Notes: generated by a model from the sequence alone, not told the origin. Numbered from the stretch's first letter, positions 10,048-24,879 are shown. The stretch is DNA of 64,000 nt from Kudoa neothunni (GCA_964304625.1 OZ199840.1:7998001-8062000); one strand, 5' to 3'. A program made the numbers and translations.

Positions 10048-12985
10048 ATTAGTCCAAATTACCCAATAGGTCCAAACTGGAGTCCGACGATAGTATTAAA
10101 CAAAAAAATGTCTCGCGAGGCTTTAATTTGGGTTGTTGTGATTTTTGATTAATAACAATTTTTGTTTGGGATCTAAAATAGACTCCTTTATAGCCTACTA
10201 AAGGTGGGGACTACTCTCCAAGCAATTTCATCCATCCTATGCAAAATAGTTGGACGATAGTATTAGTTTATTAATTTCCCATGAAACTAATTTCCATTTA
10301 TTAGTATTCCTATTCCAATAAATAATCGGCCGTAAGGGGATTCAACGTAAACACTATCCAATTATAATTAGTGCAATGGCTCATACGAACAAGCTCCCTA
10401 GAGACAAAAACTATTGTAGTGAGTTAAACAACGAACTCCTAATTTGAATCATAATTAGATTGAAATAATAGCCAAGTGGAGTCATTACAATTTTAAGTTA
10501 TAACTTGATATCAATCGGTCAGTGTAGTCGTAGATTGTATCTTTTATTTATTGGTAGTATTCCCTTGAATGATAATTGAAATGTTTACCAATTAAAACGA
10601 TATGCCTTTTTTTTGAAATCATACACAACATCATGCTAACAATGTTGGAGCGCCTCAAAAATATATTCTTCCCATTTTAGCTGATCACAATTTTATTTGA
10701 ATTGATATAAAGTGTAATCTACACATAATATTTTTTTCAGAGTCAATTGATAATAAAACATGATCAGCGTTTGGAGTTGTTTGTTGCAATCAGGTAGGTG
10801 TATCGAGAAATTAGAAAACAATGTTAAAAATTACAATTTCTATGACATTGTATTATCAAAAAATTATATTAAAACTATAATTTCGATTACAAACAATATA
10901 ATATTGGAACATAGCAAAATTTATTAATCCAAAATGGTTTTTGTATCCACGGGTATAATTTATAAATATTTATAGAAAACCATGAATACATCGGAAAATT
11001 CATCTAGGACATACCAAGATCATTATTAAATTGCCTAAAAAATTGAAAAGCTTTCTATACTTGTATTATCGTAGCTAACTAAATTGTAAATTTTTGTATG
11101 TCAGCATCCAACACTGATTTTGAGGATATAGCAGAGAATCTGTATGTATATGACTGATCTTTATCTATACCTTAATCGTAAAATATAATCAAACAAATCA
11201 TGTATATAAAATTAGAACTAATGATCTTGCCGTTCAAAAAGTTAACCCGCCATACGTAGAAACTTTCTTTTACTGACAAGATCTCCAAAAAATTAAAGTA
11301 ACCTTATAGTTATATAACAAAATTAAATTTTTTCTCAAACCGCTTCAAATGGAAATTAGTGACTTTCCAGAGACTATAGTTCAAATATCATTAAACAGCG
11401 CTCTAATATATGAACTGTTAATTGTTCTTGTTGTTATAAGCTTAAGGATTTATGTTTTTTACCCCGATAAAATTATCAAAATAACGTTGTGTCGTTTCAG
11501 AAATGTTCACATTGAGACTTATTCATGACAAACCGAGTTATATTACATTTGAAATCACCAGGAACTTATTGAAATACATTAAATATTTTTTTATAGAAGA
11601 ATACAACAACTTATAAAGATATTTTTAACAAATTATACAAATTTGACCGTTCTAACGAACCTTATTATTCTACGAAATCGCGTTTTAAATTTCATTATTT
11701 ATTACGCTTGAAGCTCAACTATAAGTTCAAAAATAATTTAATATCTGAAAATATATATTAGTAAACTTTATGCACAACTCATAAACAGGGGTTCTTTGAT
11801 TTCAATATCATACGCGCAGGCGTACAAACTTTTTGAGTATTGAATTGAATGACTATTGGTACAGTAAATAATATTCGGATTACATTAATTTGACTATATT
11901 TAATTATTAACAACCCACCGCGTTTCTCCTAGAGATCCAATATAATTCAATATCGCAGGTTTTAAAAAATTCAACCTGTATACAATTTTGTGAGTGAGAA
12001 TTGCTCAAATTAAAAATCCCCATTGCGCCAGCGTAAATGTCGTTAAAATTAAAAGAAACCATCAATAGTCTCTGCTGATTTTTAATGCGTATATTTTTGA
12101 ATCCGAGTAAAAGTCAATAAATTTATTGAGACTTTTCTGTATTCGATTTAATTAAAAAACGCAATCACAAAAATAATTAGAACCTGCATGAGTCTACCAA
12201 TTTTAGCCGAGAAATTAGGAGTATTTTTTTTATCCAAAGAACTGCCTTCTCTATATTATTATTTATTGCATTCAAAATACCAATAACACTCAATTATAAA
12301 TAAAATTCAATTTATACCAATTTTGTTAGAAATACTAATTAAAAAAAGCATACTTTAACTCTCTAATTAGACCATAAATTTTATATTGAATAATTATTAA
12401 CGCCGTAAAACAATTATAAACCAGTTCATGCCAATTATTGGATAGTTTTAACAATATTTAATCTCAACAATTCCTGTTATAAGTGATATGCTAATATACG
12501 CAGTTAATTTAAATATAAAACTGTTATGTTTAATTATCTCTGGCTCCTTATAGCATAATTCTGATCTAGAAATAATTAAATGGAATCAAAACAAACCTTA
12601 ATTGAATATTTTGGTTTGTAAGAAAAACCATTTCCTTAGAGAATATTATTCTTAATAAACTTGGAAATTTAATTCATAGAAATTGATCACATCTTAGCTA
12701 CCTTTATGAAGGTTATTGCAACGCATTGTAATGTAAACCATGGTGCTGAATTACCTACACTGAGGAAAGCTATAGCCAGATTATAATTTGAATGTAAATT
12801 AATCCGTGTACATAGTGGACTGAATGATCTATTATCATATCATTGTTTTGTAGCTTATGAATTAAAAGCAAACGGATTAAGTAAATTAAAAAATGCGATA
12901 AAATATAACCAATATATTTATTAGTTTTATTGTATTAACACATTATAACCTGAATCGAATAATTCCGCCTATTACCACAAACATT
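10048..12985. other. Upstream of homeobox gene; no gene recognised
   Basis: About 2.9 kb of AT-rich DNA with no ORF over 60 codons and no recognised repeat. It lies 5' of the minus-strand homeobox gene, so cis-regulatory elements are plausible but not demonstrable by eye. Confidence 0.3.
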
Positions 12986-13450
12986 ATTAACTCTTCAGAG
13001 CACGCGTGGGCCCAATGGACCCCACTTGGGTTTAATTTAGCCTAAACACTCAACTGGGGTCATCTTTTGCTTAAAAAACTTTCATTCGCCTATTTTGTCT
13101 ATTCAACTGTTTTTCGATAATATAAAAATTGTAAAAAAATTTATAGCCGTGAAAACGGCAGATCTAATATCAAATGTGCCAGACATGAAATGAAATCTTA
13201 TGGCGGCAACATTTGTTATGAATATTTATCGGTGGAAAAAAGTGATGAATCCAGTCCCGAATATTATGAAAATAATAATTAAGATGATTCAATATGAGAA
13301 ATTTTGAAGTTCGTCGATGAGAGGCTTTGTGGTAAAAATTCCGAATTGACTGTTTACCCTGTAAAATCATTTCCTAAAAAGAGGAAACACAAAATCGATA
13401 TTTTTGATAATGATGCCAAAGAAAATGACACTTGAGGTTGATTTTTCATG
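12986..13450 (+). mobile_element. Possible decayed piggyBac-like element end
   Basis: Begins with TTAACTCTTCAGAGCACGC and GC-rich inverted bits (GGGCCCAATGGACCCC) of the kind found at piggyBac-like ends. Broken acidic frames follow, including KSFPKKRKHKIDIFDNDAK at 13360-13425. No transposase core or right end was found. Similar TTAA plus GGGGTC motifs occur at 52961-53022. Tentative. Confidence 0.25.
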
Positions 13451-13649
13451 GATAAAATTTTAAAAAGTATCCATGTCTGCGTGAAAATTATACCAGATTT
13501 TTAATAATGGCGCGCTGTCGTATTTTGAATTTAACAATTACATTTGCTTTCAAATATTAATGATGACCGGAAATATTTAGAAAAGTTTAATATTAAAAGC
13601 ACAAATTAGCAAATATAAAATAAATTACAATACTTCGACAATATACAAA

Positions 13650-15235
13650 TTTTTTAAATAGTCAATTATTTTATCACTCTTTTCGAACCATGTCTTGTTC
13701 TACGGACGAATAAGTTAAATTTTCTAACATAGATAGATCACGAGAAAAAATATTTGTTCTTAATTTATTTAAACGCTCATTAACTTAATTGACAGAACAA
13801 ATAATCGTTTTTTCATCATTTTCATCAGTTAACAATTCAATCATTGCTTCGACTTCATTATTTATTGAGTTAACACAATCTTCAGATTGATTTTCTGGAG
13901 AATTACTTCCAGTCGAAAGGATAGTACCCTCTAATCCATAGTTATTAAAAAAATATTTTTTTTAAGAAGATTTTGATTGTTTCTTCACTCATTTATTTCC
14001 ACACTTCTTTCATCATGTACATATCTCCAAGTAATTCTGAGGTGTCGTTAATTAAATAATCATCAAAAACATTAACGGAATTAACAGCCAATTTATTTAT
14101 ATAATAATTCGTCGGGAGATTTTTTTAACTGAAATTAACATTGTTAATGGTTCTTTGATTTAATAATTTAATAGTTGCAGTAGGTTGGTTGATTTTTCTA
14201 ATCCATTGAGAAAGTTCATGCTTTTATTTTGTCAGATATTTTGAAAAAAAAAAGTCTTAATTTAAGCTTAATAGGGAAGCACCAAGGTCTTTCATGATTG
14301 TGAATGATTAATGAGAGTCTTTTTTTTGGCATCGAATAGATCGCAGAAATTGTTATTCTCTCTTTGGATTTTTTAGAACCGCTCAAATTTTTCTCCATTT
14401 TAAATCCCTAACCATACATTGAATTTCACATAGAGATGTAAATTTAAAAGTTATTTTATCTGTTCTTTTCTAGTAAAATAGTCCAATTTCACCAAATCAA
14501 AAGTATCTTTCTTTTCGATCAACTTTAACAGTTGATAGCTCCAAAAAGTAACTATTTCAAGAACAACACTCTTAGATTCATCTATGAATTTGTTATTTTC
14601 AATCCAAATCATTAATAAAATCCTTGAAACCAACTTCCACCAACCTTAAAAATAGTGTTTTTAATCTCATATGAATAATGAATAATCGTGGGTTTTTTTA
14701 ATTATATCGTCCTGAGAAGGTTCGATATTACGTGACCTCATTAGCTCAATCCACTCATAAACCAAAGAATCTAAAATGTTGAACTTATCTTTTCTTAATG
14801 TTTCCCTGTTGTGTTCTAGTCGTCCAGTGTTACAATCTTTCAGAATATTGTTCTTTTTTAATAGTATGCATTTTAAGGAGGATATTGATTCTATTCAAAT
14901 TTCTCAAGAGTTTTGGCTATTGAACCACGTAATTTTTCAAATTCATCATAATATTTTATTAATTTAACTTAACCATCTAAATATCGATATTTTCTAGGAT
15001 TTCTCAACTGCATACTAACCACATCGTTGGATTTAATTGGGGGATTTATAGTGCGGAGTGAGCATGCAGCCGAATTTTCTCTCACTCTAGGTCATATTTA
15101 TAATAATAATAATAATAATGATTTAGCTTGATTAAACATTTTTAAGTGTATATTATAATAAATAACAAAATTAGGTATTCTTATTTGGAAACATTGCCAT
15201 AATATCATAAAGTGCGTGGTATCCCTGCACTGTTG
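13650..15235 (-). mobile_element. Degenerate Tigger/pogo-like element, family B copy 1
   Basis: Minus-strand fragments read SGSKKSKERITISAIYSMP (about 14380-14330), KDTFDLVKLDYFTRK (about 14510-14465) and an acidic C-terminal part around 13700-13900, in the order of a DDE_1 transposase. The outer 5' end near 15235 reads CAGTGCAGGGATACC on the minus strand. The stretch 15000-15070 (minus) matches 56990-57060 (plus), so this is the same family as the copy at 56820. Many stops and frame changes: an old, dead copy. The 3' boundary near 13650 is approximate. Confidence 0.6.
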
Positions 15236-16714
15236 TAATTAGCTCAACAAATAATTTATTAAAATAACTTTAAATTTTAAATTCCGTTAGTTTGTTAAGT
15301 TCATTATATCATATGCCAATAATAAATTTACAACATAAAAAAATTCGGGAATTCATTCATTCTACAAAGACAAAGGGAGGAGTAGACGCAATTTATAAAA
15401 TATTTGTTAATTATTTAACCTATGGAACAACGAGGAGATGGTCACCGGTTATGCTCCACACTTTGTTATATATATATATATATATAATGTCAATAAATTC
15501 ACATATATTATACTGTACGAAGAAAAGATTTCTCGAAATTGTTGTTTATGGAACTTGAAGAAGAGTAATTCAATGAAACAGTTAACAAAATCATACATTA
15601 ATTTAAAGATTTTATATAAGCGATGAATATAAATCAAGTGTAATACTCTAACGTTATTTCCAAAAAACGATGTTATCTGTGTTTGTCAAAATGCTAGAAA
15701 AACGATAACTACGTTATTTAACTGTTTAAATTCATTTTATAAATAACTTTCCAACAGTACACGAAATAATTGTTTTCAAAATTAATTATTTACAATAGTA
15801 AAATTACAAATTAAACCAATTTTACCGCCAAATATCCAGTATCCAATATCCAATGGATCCCAGGCGTGCGTTCGAGCAAAGTTTTTTGTTCGTTCCCCCG
15901 AGGATTAATTAACTATCAACAAATAACTGTATTATTTCAATTTTGACTACATAAATAAGCGTTTGCTCAATTAAAATGAAATCCAATAAAAGATAATTTC
16001 ACAATAATCTGAGGGATTATCATGCTTGTGCCAATATTACACAAGGAGGAACAATGATAACAACACTATTGTTCCAATCAAAATCTTTGTCTTAACATCA
16101 TGTTTGTTTCTAAATAATTGAACAATAATGTGTATTCAAACACACACAATATACAAATGAATTAGATTTTATTTTTCGGGTTGATTCGGTAAACGGACCC
16201 AATTATTGAAACACTCTATACAATGCGTTTCCGACTTTTTTATTTGGTCAATTACACCTATAGTCAAATAGGCAAAAATATACAATATGACTGTTGCATG
16301 CATACATACATACATACATACTTACAATCATATTGATGTATTGACGTCGAATAATTATGTGTATGATCTGATTATAATTATACGCCCGCCAATATCTATC
16401 CAAGTCCGTCGATAATCCTTTAAGAATGGAAAGCGTATCAACTTTGAAATCAATCACCTTAACACTGTGATAGTTGACGGATTTGCCCTAGAAATTAAGC
16501 TCAAGTCTTACAAAATATTAGCTGCGTGTATTATTAATGGCGGAAACATATTTTCTAGAATTAGATTAAATATTTGCCTAATGTCACATCCACTTACACC
16601 CAATCATATCCAATTATATATAATACACTAAAAACATTATAGCGGTAGGTATTATCCTGATCATACAGAGAATTGAGCTTATAGATCAGCATTTTGTGCG
16701 CATGCCATTGTTGA
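15236..16714. other. PERK upstream spacer with simple repeats
   Basis: Contains a (TA)n tract at about 15467-15486, a run of CATA units at about 16305-16322, and otherwise AT-rich unique sequence. No credible ORF. The PERK promoter should lie at its right end. Confidence 0.35.
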
Positions 16715-19700
16715 ATGAAAAGGTGGCTGGGCTTTTTCCACAGTTGGTTGCTACCTATTTTACTGCTTGTTACATGCTTTGGAGATTTTGATACTATCCT
16801 ATCAATATCCTCATCCCAAAGTGATTACCATCGGTTGAGAATGAAATCCAAAAATCAACTCATCACCAAAAGTTCATTCAATAACGATAGAGAGTAAGCC
16901 TCCATTTCTAATCTTATCAGCCTAATACCAATATACTGTTTATATCAAATATATCACAATTGTACGAAAATAATGTGTTGTTTAATGTGATGATAGGCCG
17001 TTGATATATGTGTCCACATTTGATGGTAAACTTTTCGCAATATCCTACCAAACTGGAGAAGTGGTATGGAAGGTGACAAACAAATTTAAAATGTTTGTCG
17101 AAGCGGAATACTTTCAGAGCAATTTTAATGAGGATATCTATTTCACTAACAATGAGCGGATGGATAACGGCAATCCCGATAAGAATGTTTCATCCTCAAA
17201 ATTTCGAGGCAACCACACTGTCGAAAATGAGTACATTGTACCTTCGATTGATGGCACATTGTATCAATTTAAGAACAATCAATATAGAGTAATATATATA
17301 TATATATGTAGTTCACACATATGTGTATGTATTGATATTAGATTGTGACTGATGCGAAAAAAAATTTTTTGGATGACTCCACTTCGACATCCTCCACCTC
17401 GAATTACATCAGGTCGACCGCTACATTGAAGCTTATTGGTGTGGAGCCATGGAGTGGTGAGGTAATTGAGTTTGTTATTGTTGGAATTTTAAACAATGCA
17501 GCAATTAACAATTATTTTCTTTGTTTTTAATTTTTAAATTATAAACAATTTGGCAATGAACAATTCCTACTAATTTCGCTTTTGTTATAAGCGGCTTAAA
17601 CTTAATACGTTTGTGTGTCACAAATAAACTATTGTTGTTAGACTATGCGAAGCTGCGCGTGCATTATCTATATTTTTAAACTATTATCGTTTGAAAAAAA
17701 CAACTACTAAGTTTGTCCATATAATTGTTTGTACTTAAGCGAGGAGTATTTCAGGGTTGTTGATCTACTTTATATTTTCGGAATAAGAATGACAGAATCG
17801 TTATAGATGTTCGCGCCTGCGTAAACGTATAAATGAATTTTATTGATATAAAGTTGCTTTAAAATAAATCAAATGTCTATTCCAATTATCCACAACTAAT
17901 AAAAATGTCTAATAGTGATGTTCTATAAGTTGTTGAAGCATAAGTATTATTTCGCGCATGTGAACATTTGCGTACTTATTTTCTAACGAAAATATGTATA
18001 TTTTTATATATATTGAAACTTCGATTATCCGGAAAATTTGGGACCGGTGATTCTCCGTCCGGTTAATCGAACATAAACAATTTCTTGTGTGCGCGCTGTT
18101 TTTTGACATTTCCACTTAACAGATTGTTTGCTTGATTTATGAGCGGTTTTTACTATTTATTAAGTGAAGTAATTTAATCTCTAAAATCTAAATTAAAAAT
18201 ATTGGCGTATCTATTAACTAAGCTAAGGATTGGGAGACTTAAACGAAAAAACAGTGTATAATTATGGGAGGAAAACGTCTAAAATGGAGTAATGTATTTT
18301 TTTACATAATCTGTAATTCACGTTTGTTTAACTTCACCAACAGAATTTTGTTCAATTCTTCTTTTAAGGCGCGTAAGTGATGTTAATTAATAGATCGTCT
18401 TTTAATTTTACCTCTCCAATCGGACCAGGAATATTTGGCTGTTCAATGCATTTAATGACAGTTGAGGTAACAATCATCGCATCTTGATCCCGAATGACCA
18501 TAATTTCATGTTCAGAATCACTTTCGTCAAGAGTTTCCTGAATATCGTTATCATTGATATACTCCCCAGTTTCATGTTCAGAATCACAATTCGCATATTC
18601 TGACGCATTTCAATAACAACATCCAAGGATTATTTTTAAAAGTTCCTCTAATGACTTATCATCACAGTCTTTTTCAGAAGAAATAAGGATTTCATCAAAA
18701 AGTATGCCGGTGTAATTCCAACGATTTTGATTTTGGATGATACTTTGTGTAATATTGTCACATGATTCATACGGCATCCTTCACATCAATATTCAAGATG
18801 AGGAGTATCACCAGATTCTAAATGATCCCGTAATTTCGAAGTTACGAGTTTTCTATAATTTGAATTGGATGATCTGATTATGCCCACATCAAGAGGATGT
18901 TAGGATTGGAGAAATCATTAGTATCCGGATATTTGAGGATTCACCTTGTTTGTGGATAGTCACATTATCAAGTAGCTGTAGAATATATATATTTTCTGCT
19001 TTCATTATTGGATTGAAATTTTATTGGACGTATACGTCAGGTAATGTGACAATGGGTCAAAATTATTGATACAGCTGGATCTGGGATTAATAAGCTTACC
19101 AATAATCAATGACTTCAACTTATGAGTTTCCAATGCGTTGACGCAAAATAAAATTGAAATCCTTTCCTTTGAATTCTTCGTCCCTGACCGACGAAAATTA
19201 GACTACCTCTTATTTGGGCCAAGGCGATAAAATAAGCCAGTCTCATCGGCATTATTAATTTCCCGCAAAGAATAATTTCGCAAGGCGATTTTAAGTTTGT
19301 TAATAGATTTTTGAATATCCTCAATAGCTAGCTACTGAGTCTGATTCGCCATGTGAAGTTTTTGACTTTATTTGATACCGCTTTTTGAATTTTTCAAACA
19401 ATCCCGATGAGAAGGAGAAACCCTCTTCTCCAAGTTTATTCGCGAATTCTTTGGTCTTTTCGGTAATTATTGAGCCGTTATACACACGTTATATGCATTA
19501 ATTTGGGCTATCCACGTATATGGAGCTTTCTCCAAGTTATCTTGTTTTCTCACCTTGAATGTCAATCTGTTTGAGTTTTCAGAAACAATCTATTTTTCGG
19601 AATCCCGCATTATATTTCCAAAAGTGCTAGTCGCTAGTATAGGTCCCCTCTCCTTAAAAAAAAAACATTTGACAAATCTAATAGAGTCATCATGGAGTTT

Positions 19701-20121
19701 CTTATCTTTAATTTATGGATAAAAGCTTTTTCGCGAGGTTTGAGAACAACTCTGGAGCGTTTCTTAGGGTACATAATCAGATGGATGATACTATACCTAT
19801 AATTGCGCGTTGTGAAATGTTTGCTTAATATGCATGCATGCATGCATTTGTTCAAATATTAAACAGATTTATATATGAACTCAATGTATAACTTATGGTT
19901 TAAAAGAATAATCTAGAAATATTTTTGTTTTAAATATTGCATTCGAATATATGCTACATTGTATATGTCGTACGGTGATGGGTACTATTTTTATCCGGAA
20001 ATGTGATTAAATAGTTCTTCTAGTTTCCGAATAATCAAACACTTATCGACATGTAATGTCAATAAAATCTAAATTAAATTTAAAATTTCTTACGGATAAT
20101 CGAGGTTTGACTGTATATAAT

Positions 20122-20158
<37 letters not shown>

Positions 20159-23100
20159 ATTTCACATATGTCAATATTCCCAAAATTATAAAATTAAAAT
20201 GATAAATAGACCATATACGAATGCAATGGTGCCGAATGCAGTTATCCGCAATTCAAAGATGCGGTCTCTTCTAAAAAACACCACCACCATCATATGACGG
20301 CTAATACAAAATCAACCCTCAAAGCGCAACATCTGCTTGTGATAGAGTCTCAAATGTATCATCGTTTCAACACCAACTTAAAATATGGCTACGTCAATTG
20401 GAACATGTCGCACAACAATATCAAACTTCGTTACATCGATAGAGGCAACAGGTTAATCCACATTTCTGTCGGACATACCTCCAACCAATAACAACCAATT
20501 TTAGATTAGATTCTTATGATGACATCGTCAAAGTTTCAACTGATGGTGATGATACTTCGGATGGCGGTGACAATGCATTTATTGAATTCAATGCCAATTC
20601 GCATGACGAAACAACTAATCAAAAGCAAACCGATGGCAGCGCGGTTATCGAACGAGAATTCCAATCACATAACAATCACACAAGCAATGTGATCAAATAC
20701 ATACGTTATAACGCACTTCACGATATTTTGGAGAACACCCAAGCCAACTGGAAACTCCATATGAATTCGCCTATTGTTGGATTGTGGTCGTTGTCCAAAT
20801 CAAATGGACTTACCGAGCATAATTTACGCAATATTATTCAAATCCCGTATATAAATGATGTAATGCAGGGATTTAACACAAACAGTCAACCTTATTGTGA
20901 TCACTCGTTGTTGTTGTTCTTCTTCAAAGGTCAACCTTATTTTTTACCCATCCTTCGTGACCACGAGGAGCATAACAACAATCACACACCACCTAAACCA
21001 TATTGTGCTTCCATCTACAGCATAAAAGAATATGTCATAGATGATTTACAGAAAATCGGTAACGGTGCTCCTTCGTCCTATGATATCAAAGCGCTTGGGT
21101 TGTTTGATGCGTTTGGGCCAATTGAAAAGGTTACTTTGGAATCCGAGCCCAACTACCATGTCTATGACAAAGAACACTATTTCTACAAACTCAAGTCTCA
21201 CGGCTCGTTTAAACAAATTGATAATGACAACAACAGCAGTAGTCATGGTAACAATGATGGGAATGCCAACAACCTACAACTTCTACCCACCCCCTATCAA
21301 CCCCCTCCACCCACCAATGTCACCTCTGATGAAGGATGGAATTATTTTTTCAATATCACCATTCCATTCTACTGTAATCGATTCGCTTTTATGGTGAGAT
21401 ACATCTGTGTGATTGGTTCGTTGATCACCGCATTTTTCAACACAATTTATTTTTTTGTGAAAATTATGTTCCACCATTTCAGCGTATGTGTTTGGATTCG
21501 ATTGGTTGATTGGTATTGTATGGTGTATATTTAGAGATTACCTGAATCGTCTCCATTGACCAATCGAAAAGGTTCCACCTCCAGTGATGTGGAAGCGGAC
21601 TCGATATCAGGCGATTTCGTCTATGCTGATAAATTGAAAAGTGGCATCAAAAACGATAAAACTTCGGATCCTGGTGGAGCTGCCAACGAATTGCCAAACG
21701 AATCTATCAGTAACAGCACAGTCACTCAGCCACAACCCATTCAAATATCAAGATATATGACCGACTTTAAACACATAAAAAAACTCGGAAAAGGTGGATT
21801 TGGTCATGTGTACATGGCCAAAAATCTCATCGATGAATGTGAATACGCTATAAAACGTATCCGTATGCCCGAATGGTAATTTTTGCGTGCCATATTGTGC
21901 CATGCTCTGATATCTGATTTGATGGCTTTTAGCAGCGGCGCCAGAGTTAGAGTTATGCGAGAAGTTCAGGCGTTAGCCAAGTTAAACCATCCTGGTGTAG
22001 TCAGATTCTATAATGCTTGGTTTGAGCCTACCGTCACAGCTTTTGATGATTCAACTAAACGGCAGAAAAATATCCCTCTTTGTCCCACTCTTCACGACGA
22101 TTCCGAATTGAGTTTGGGTTCCGAAGAAGATGATTGTTTTGAACATGCGACCTCAAAAACGTCTTCTAGAGGTTTGTTTACATATTTTTTAATACTACTA
22201 TTTAATATTAATAACAGTAAATTTTATTTCCAATTAATATTAAAAAAACTATTATTATCAATGCATATTATTACTTACCAGTACATTTATTGCAATTAAG
22301 CTTTAAATTTTTTTCTATTAAAAATGTATGTTGGGCTGAACGGTAGTTATGTTGTAACTTTTGTAATTGTATTATTTATAATTTAATAAAGTTGATAAAT
22401 TGTCAAAAGCTTGAATTCATTATATTATTTTTGGTGTGATAAAATATGGGATTAAACACTTTTATAATATGACTGAGACAACTTATTTTCCGCGCGTGGA
22501 CAATACTGTAATGTAATTACATGTTTAATTTTTCGTATAAGATTAATCTCCAATGTGGTTTCAACTACAATAAATTATTTTAGTTGCCTTATCTATAAGT
22601 AAACGATTAGTAACAGTGGTAGCTTCTACAAAAATAATATATTTTTAACTTATATGCAGGTATGATAAAAGAGTTTTAAATTTACTAATGCGTGTGCAAA
22701 CATTGTTTAAAATATTTTGTAGGTTAATAATCGGTCTATTTGATTGTATATTATAATTTCTAAACTAATTTCAGCTTCACCTTGATATTGTTTTATCTAA
22801 ATGATAAAATTGTTACAGATTACAAAATAGGGTATTTTTAAAATAATTACATATATATGTTGTATTTAGAGGGTGTAAATTTTCATGTGACTTAGAAGAT
22901 TAATTCCTTGTTTGTGTTTGTGCTTGTGTTTTTGTAATGAATTAATTATTCCTCTGTCCTACGAGCTTAAGGACGTATCTTGTTTTATCATTTAGAAAAT
23001 ATTTGTATAATAAATAATTTATGTAGTTATAAATGGGCGTTATAAAGAGATTCAAAATTATCATTAATACTTGCGCGACAAATAATTCTGTATTAAGTTT

Positions 23101-24324
23101 ATACAATTTAAATAATCTTATGAAATCAGATCAGAGCTAAATAATGCTTATTATTACATGAGTTTAAACATGTAATTTTTCTTCGGATTAATTTATATAA
23201 ATGATTACGATGAAATTAGTGCCTTAATACAGTCCTGATTCGAAACAGTCGTTAAAATTAGATTTAGACGTCAGACGCAGAAAACCTCAGACCTCCTTCA
23301 TTGATTATCACAACCCTTTTGTTATCCCCCAAGACATGATCCCCTCCGTATCTTCCACTTCGATAAATCGATCCGTTGATTCCTACCCCGCCAGCTGCAT
23401 GGAAAGTGGATGTCCTATGGCTGAGCATCTATCCATCGAATGCACTCACAGTATGAGTACCGACCTCTATATTCAAATGCAACTTTGCCAATCCCAGACC
23501 CTACATGATTGGCTTGAAACCAACTCCACTGAGAGAAACCTGCAAATTTGTATAAATTATTTTAAACAGGTATGTCATCTCATGCACCCGAACTTACCGA
23601 TGTGTTATTGGTGATATAGATCCTTATGGCGATTGGTTACATCCACAGTCAGGACTTTATTCACAGAGATTTGAAGGTATTTATTAAATGATTATTTGAT
23701 GTTGTTGTACACGAATTAATCAATCGTTTAGCCATCGAATATCTTCTTTTCAATGGATGGTATTGTGAAAATTGGTGACTTTGGTTTGGTAGCACACACT
23801 CTACCTTCCCCCAAAGCGCATGAAACCTCCAAACACCACCCAGTCAAAAAGTCGAAAAGCAACCGAATTTCTGTTTCCGCTTGTAGTGATAATATCAATC
23901 TACATTACTACACTAAATTGGTCGGCACTGAATTGTATATGGCTCCCGAGCAAGTAATTTTTACAAATGACGATAATTTCGATATTTCCTTTCGCTTAGA
24001 ATAATTGTGAAAAATATGATAACACTGTTGACATCTACGCACTGGCGTTAATTCTCACAGAGTTGGTACTTCCATTCAAAACTCAAACTGAACGCTATAT
24101 CACACTTAATAACATGAAAAAACAAAAAAGAATCACCGAGTTGACCGAAAAATATCCGACTGTGGTATGTTTTTGTTATTTAACATGCATCTTGATTTCT
24201 CATCTTTTAGACCCTTCTGGTGGAATGGATGCTTGCTGATGACCCCAAGAATCGCCCAACAGCTATCGACATCCTCGACAGTGGACTAATCCAGTCACTT
24301 TGGACCAAATATGGACTTAGTTGA
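16715..24324 (+). CDS. EIF2AK3: PERK, eIF2-alpha kinase 3 (ER stress sensor kinase)
   Basis: PERK is a type I ER membrane kinase that senses unfolded proteins in the lumen and phosphorylates eIF2alpha. Exons: 16715-16893, 16997-17288, 17342-17461, 20210-20451, 20505-21483, 21535-21875, 21933-22171, 23233-23569, 23620-23676, 23732-23953, 24000-24164, 24211-24324. A signal peptide opens it ([19 protein letters not shown]). The luminal domain has [13 protein letters not shown] and [10 protein letters not shown] membrane segment lies near 21390-21475. The kinase has the glycine loop [10 protein letters not shown], Lys in YAIKRIRMP, an acidic insert, catalytic HRDLKPSN, GDFGLV, the activation-loop end [10 protein letters not shown] and [13 protein letters not shown]. 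The second intron run (17462-20209) holds a transposon. The junction between 22171 and 23233 does not join in frame with the simplest sites (phase 1 to phase 2), so a small exon or another donor is likely there. IRE1 is excluded by the kinase type and lack of an RNase domain. Confidence 0.93.
18010..20113 (-). mobile_element. Tigger/pogo-like DNA transposon relic in PERK intron
   Basis: The right end read inward is CAGTCAAACCTCGATTATCC (20113 leftwards), flanked by TA. The left end near 18010 shows the mutated inverse ATTGAAACTTCGATTATCC, also beside TA. Inside, minus-strand frames give [16 protein letters not shown] (about 19255-19208) and [14 protein letters not shown] (about 19170-19130), the DDE_1 core around the first catalytic Asp. 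About 2.1 kb with several frame breaks; inactive. Splice sites of the host intron lie outside it. Confidence 0.75.
20120..20155. repeat. (TA)n microsatellite
   Basis: About 18 TA dinucleotides directly outside the right end of the intronic Tigger element. Pogo-type elements insert at TA, so the tract is a natural target. Confidence 0.9.
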
Positions 24325-24870
24325 CGTTTAACTCAAACAACATTGTACGAATTGTTTTTATTTGCTTTATACTTTTGTTTGTTCACACTTAACGTAATGA
24401 GTCGAATTTTTGCGCAACTACTATTTTCTGACAAATTTTTGACAAACTCACCTACACTTCTCCCCTTAAAATGATATTTTTAATGGCATTCAATGTTAAA
24501 TTCTTTTCGGAAGTCAGAAAATAGATCTATTACTCGTTTTAAGTAAAAATTAAGGTTATTAACGGAATGTTTTTTTGGAAAAATAAATAAACTTACTAAA
24601 TCATTATTAAAACTAAATGTATATTGTGTATTGTAGATTATTAGTTTTTTATATATTCGCAAATCTTACTTAACTCTTTTATGCTTTAAAGTAACTCAAT
24701 AGGAATGTATTATTTTAATAACACTGAAATGATTAATTTTATACGAATAGGAAACTCACAAATTAAATGATATGTCAAAAGTTCTAATTACATAAAAAAT
24801 TAGTATTTTGCCATTATTTTAATTTTGAATGGAAAGAATAATTTCTACGGATTTTAACATAATTTTCATC
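24325..24870. other. PERK 3' flank
   Basis: AT-rich; nothing recognised beyond the likely 3' UTR of PERK. Confidence 0.3.
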
Positions 24871-24879
24871 CTCACGTTG

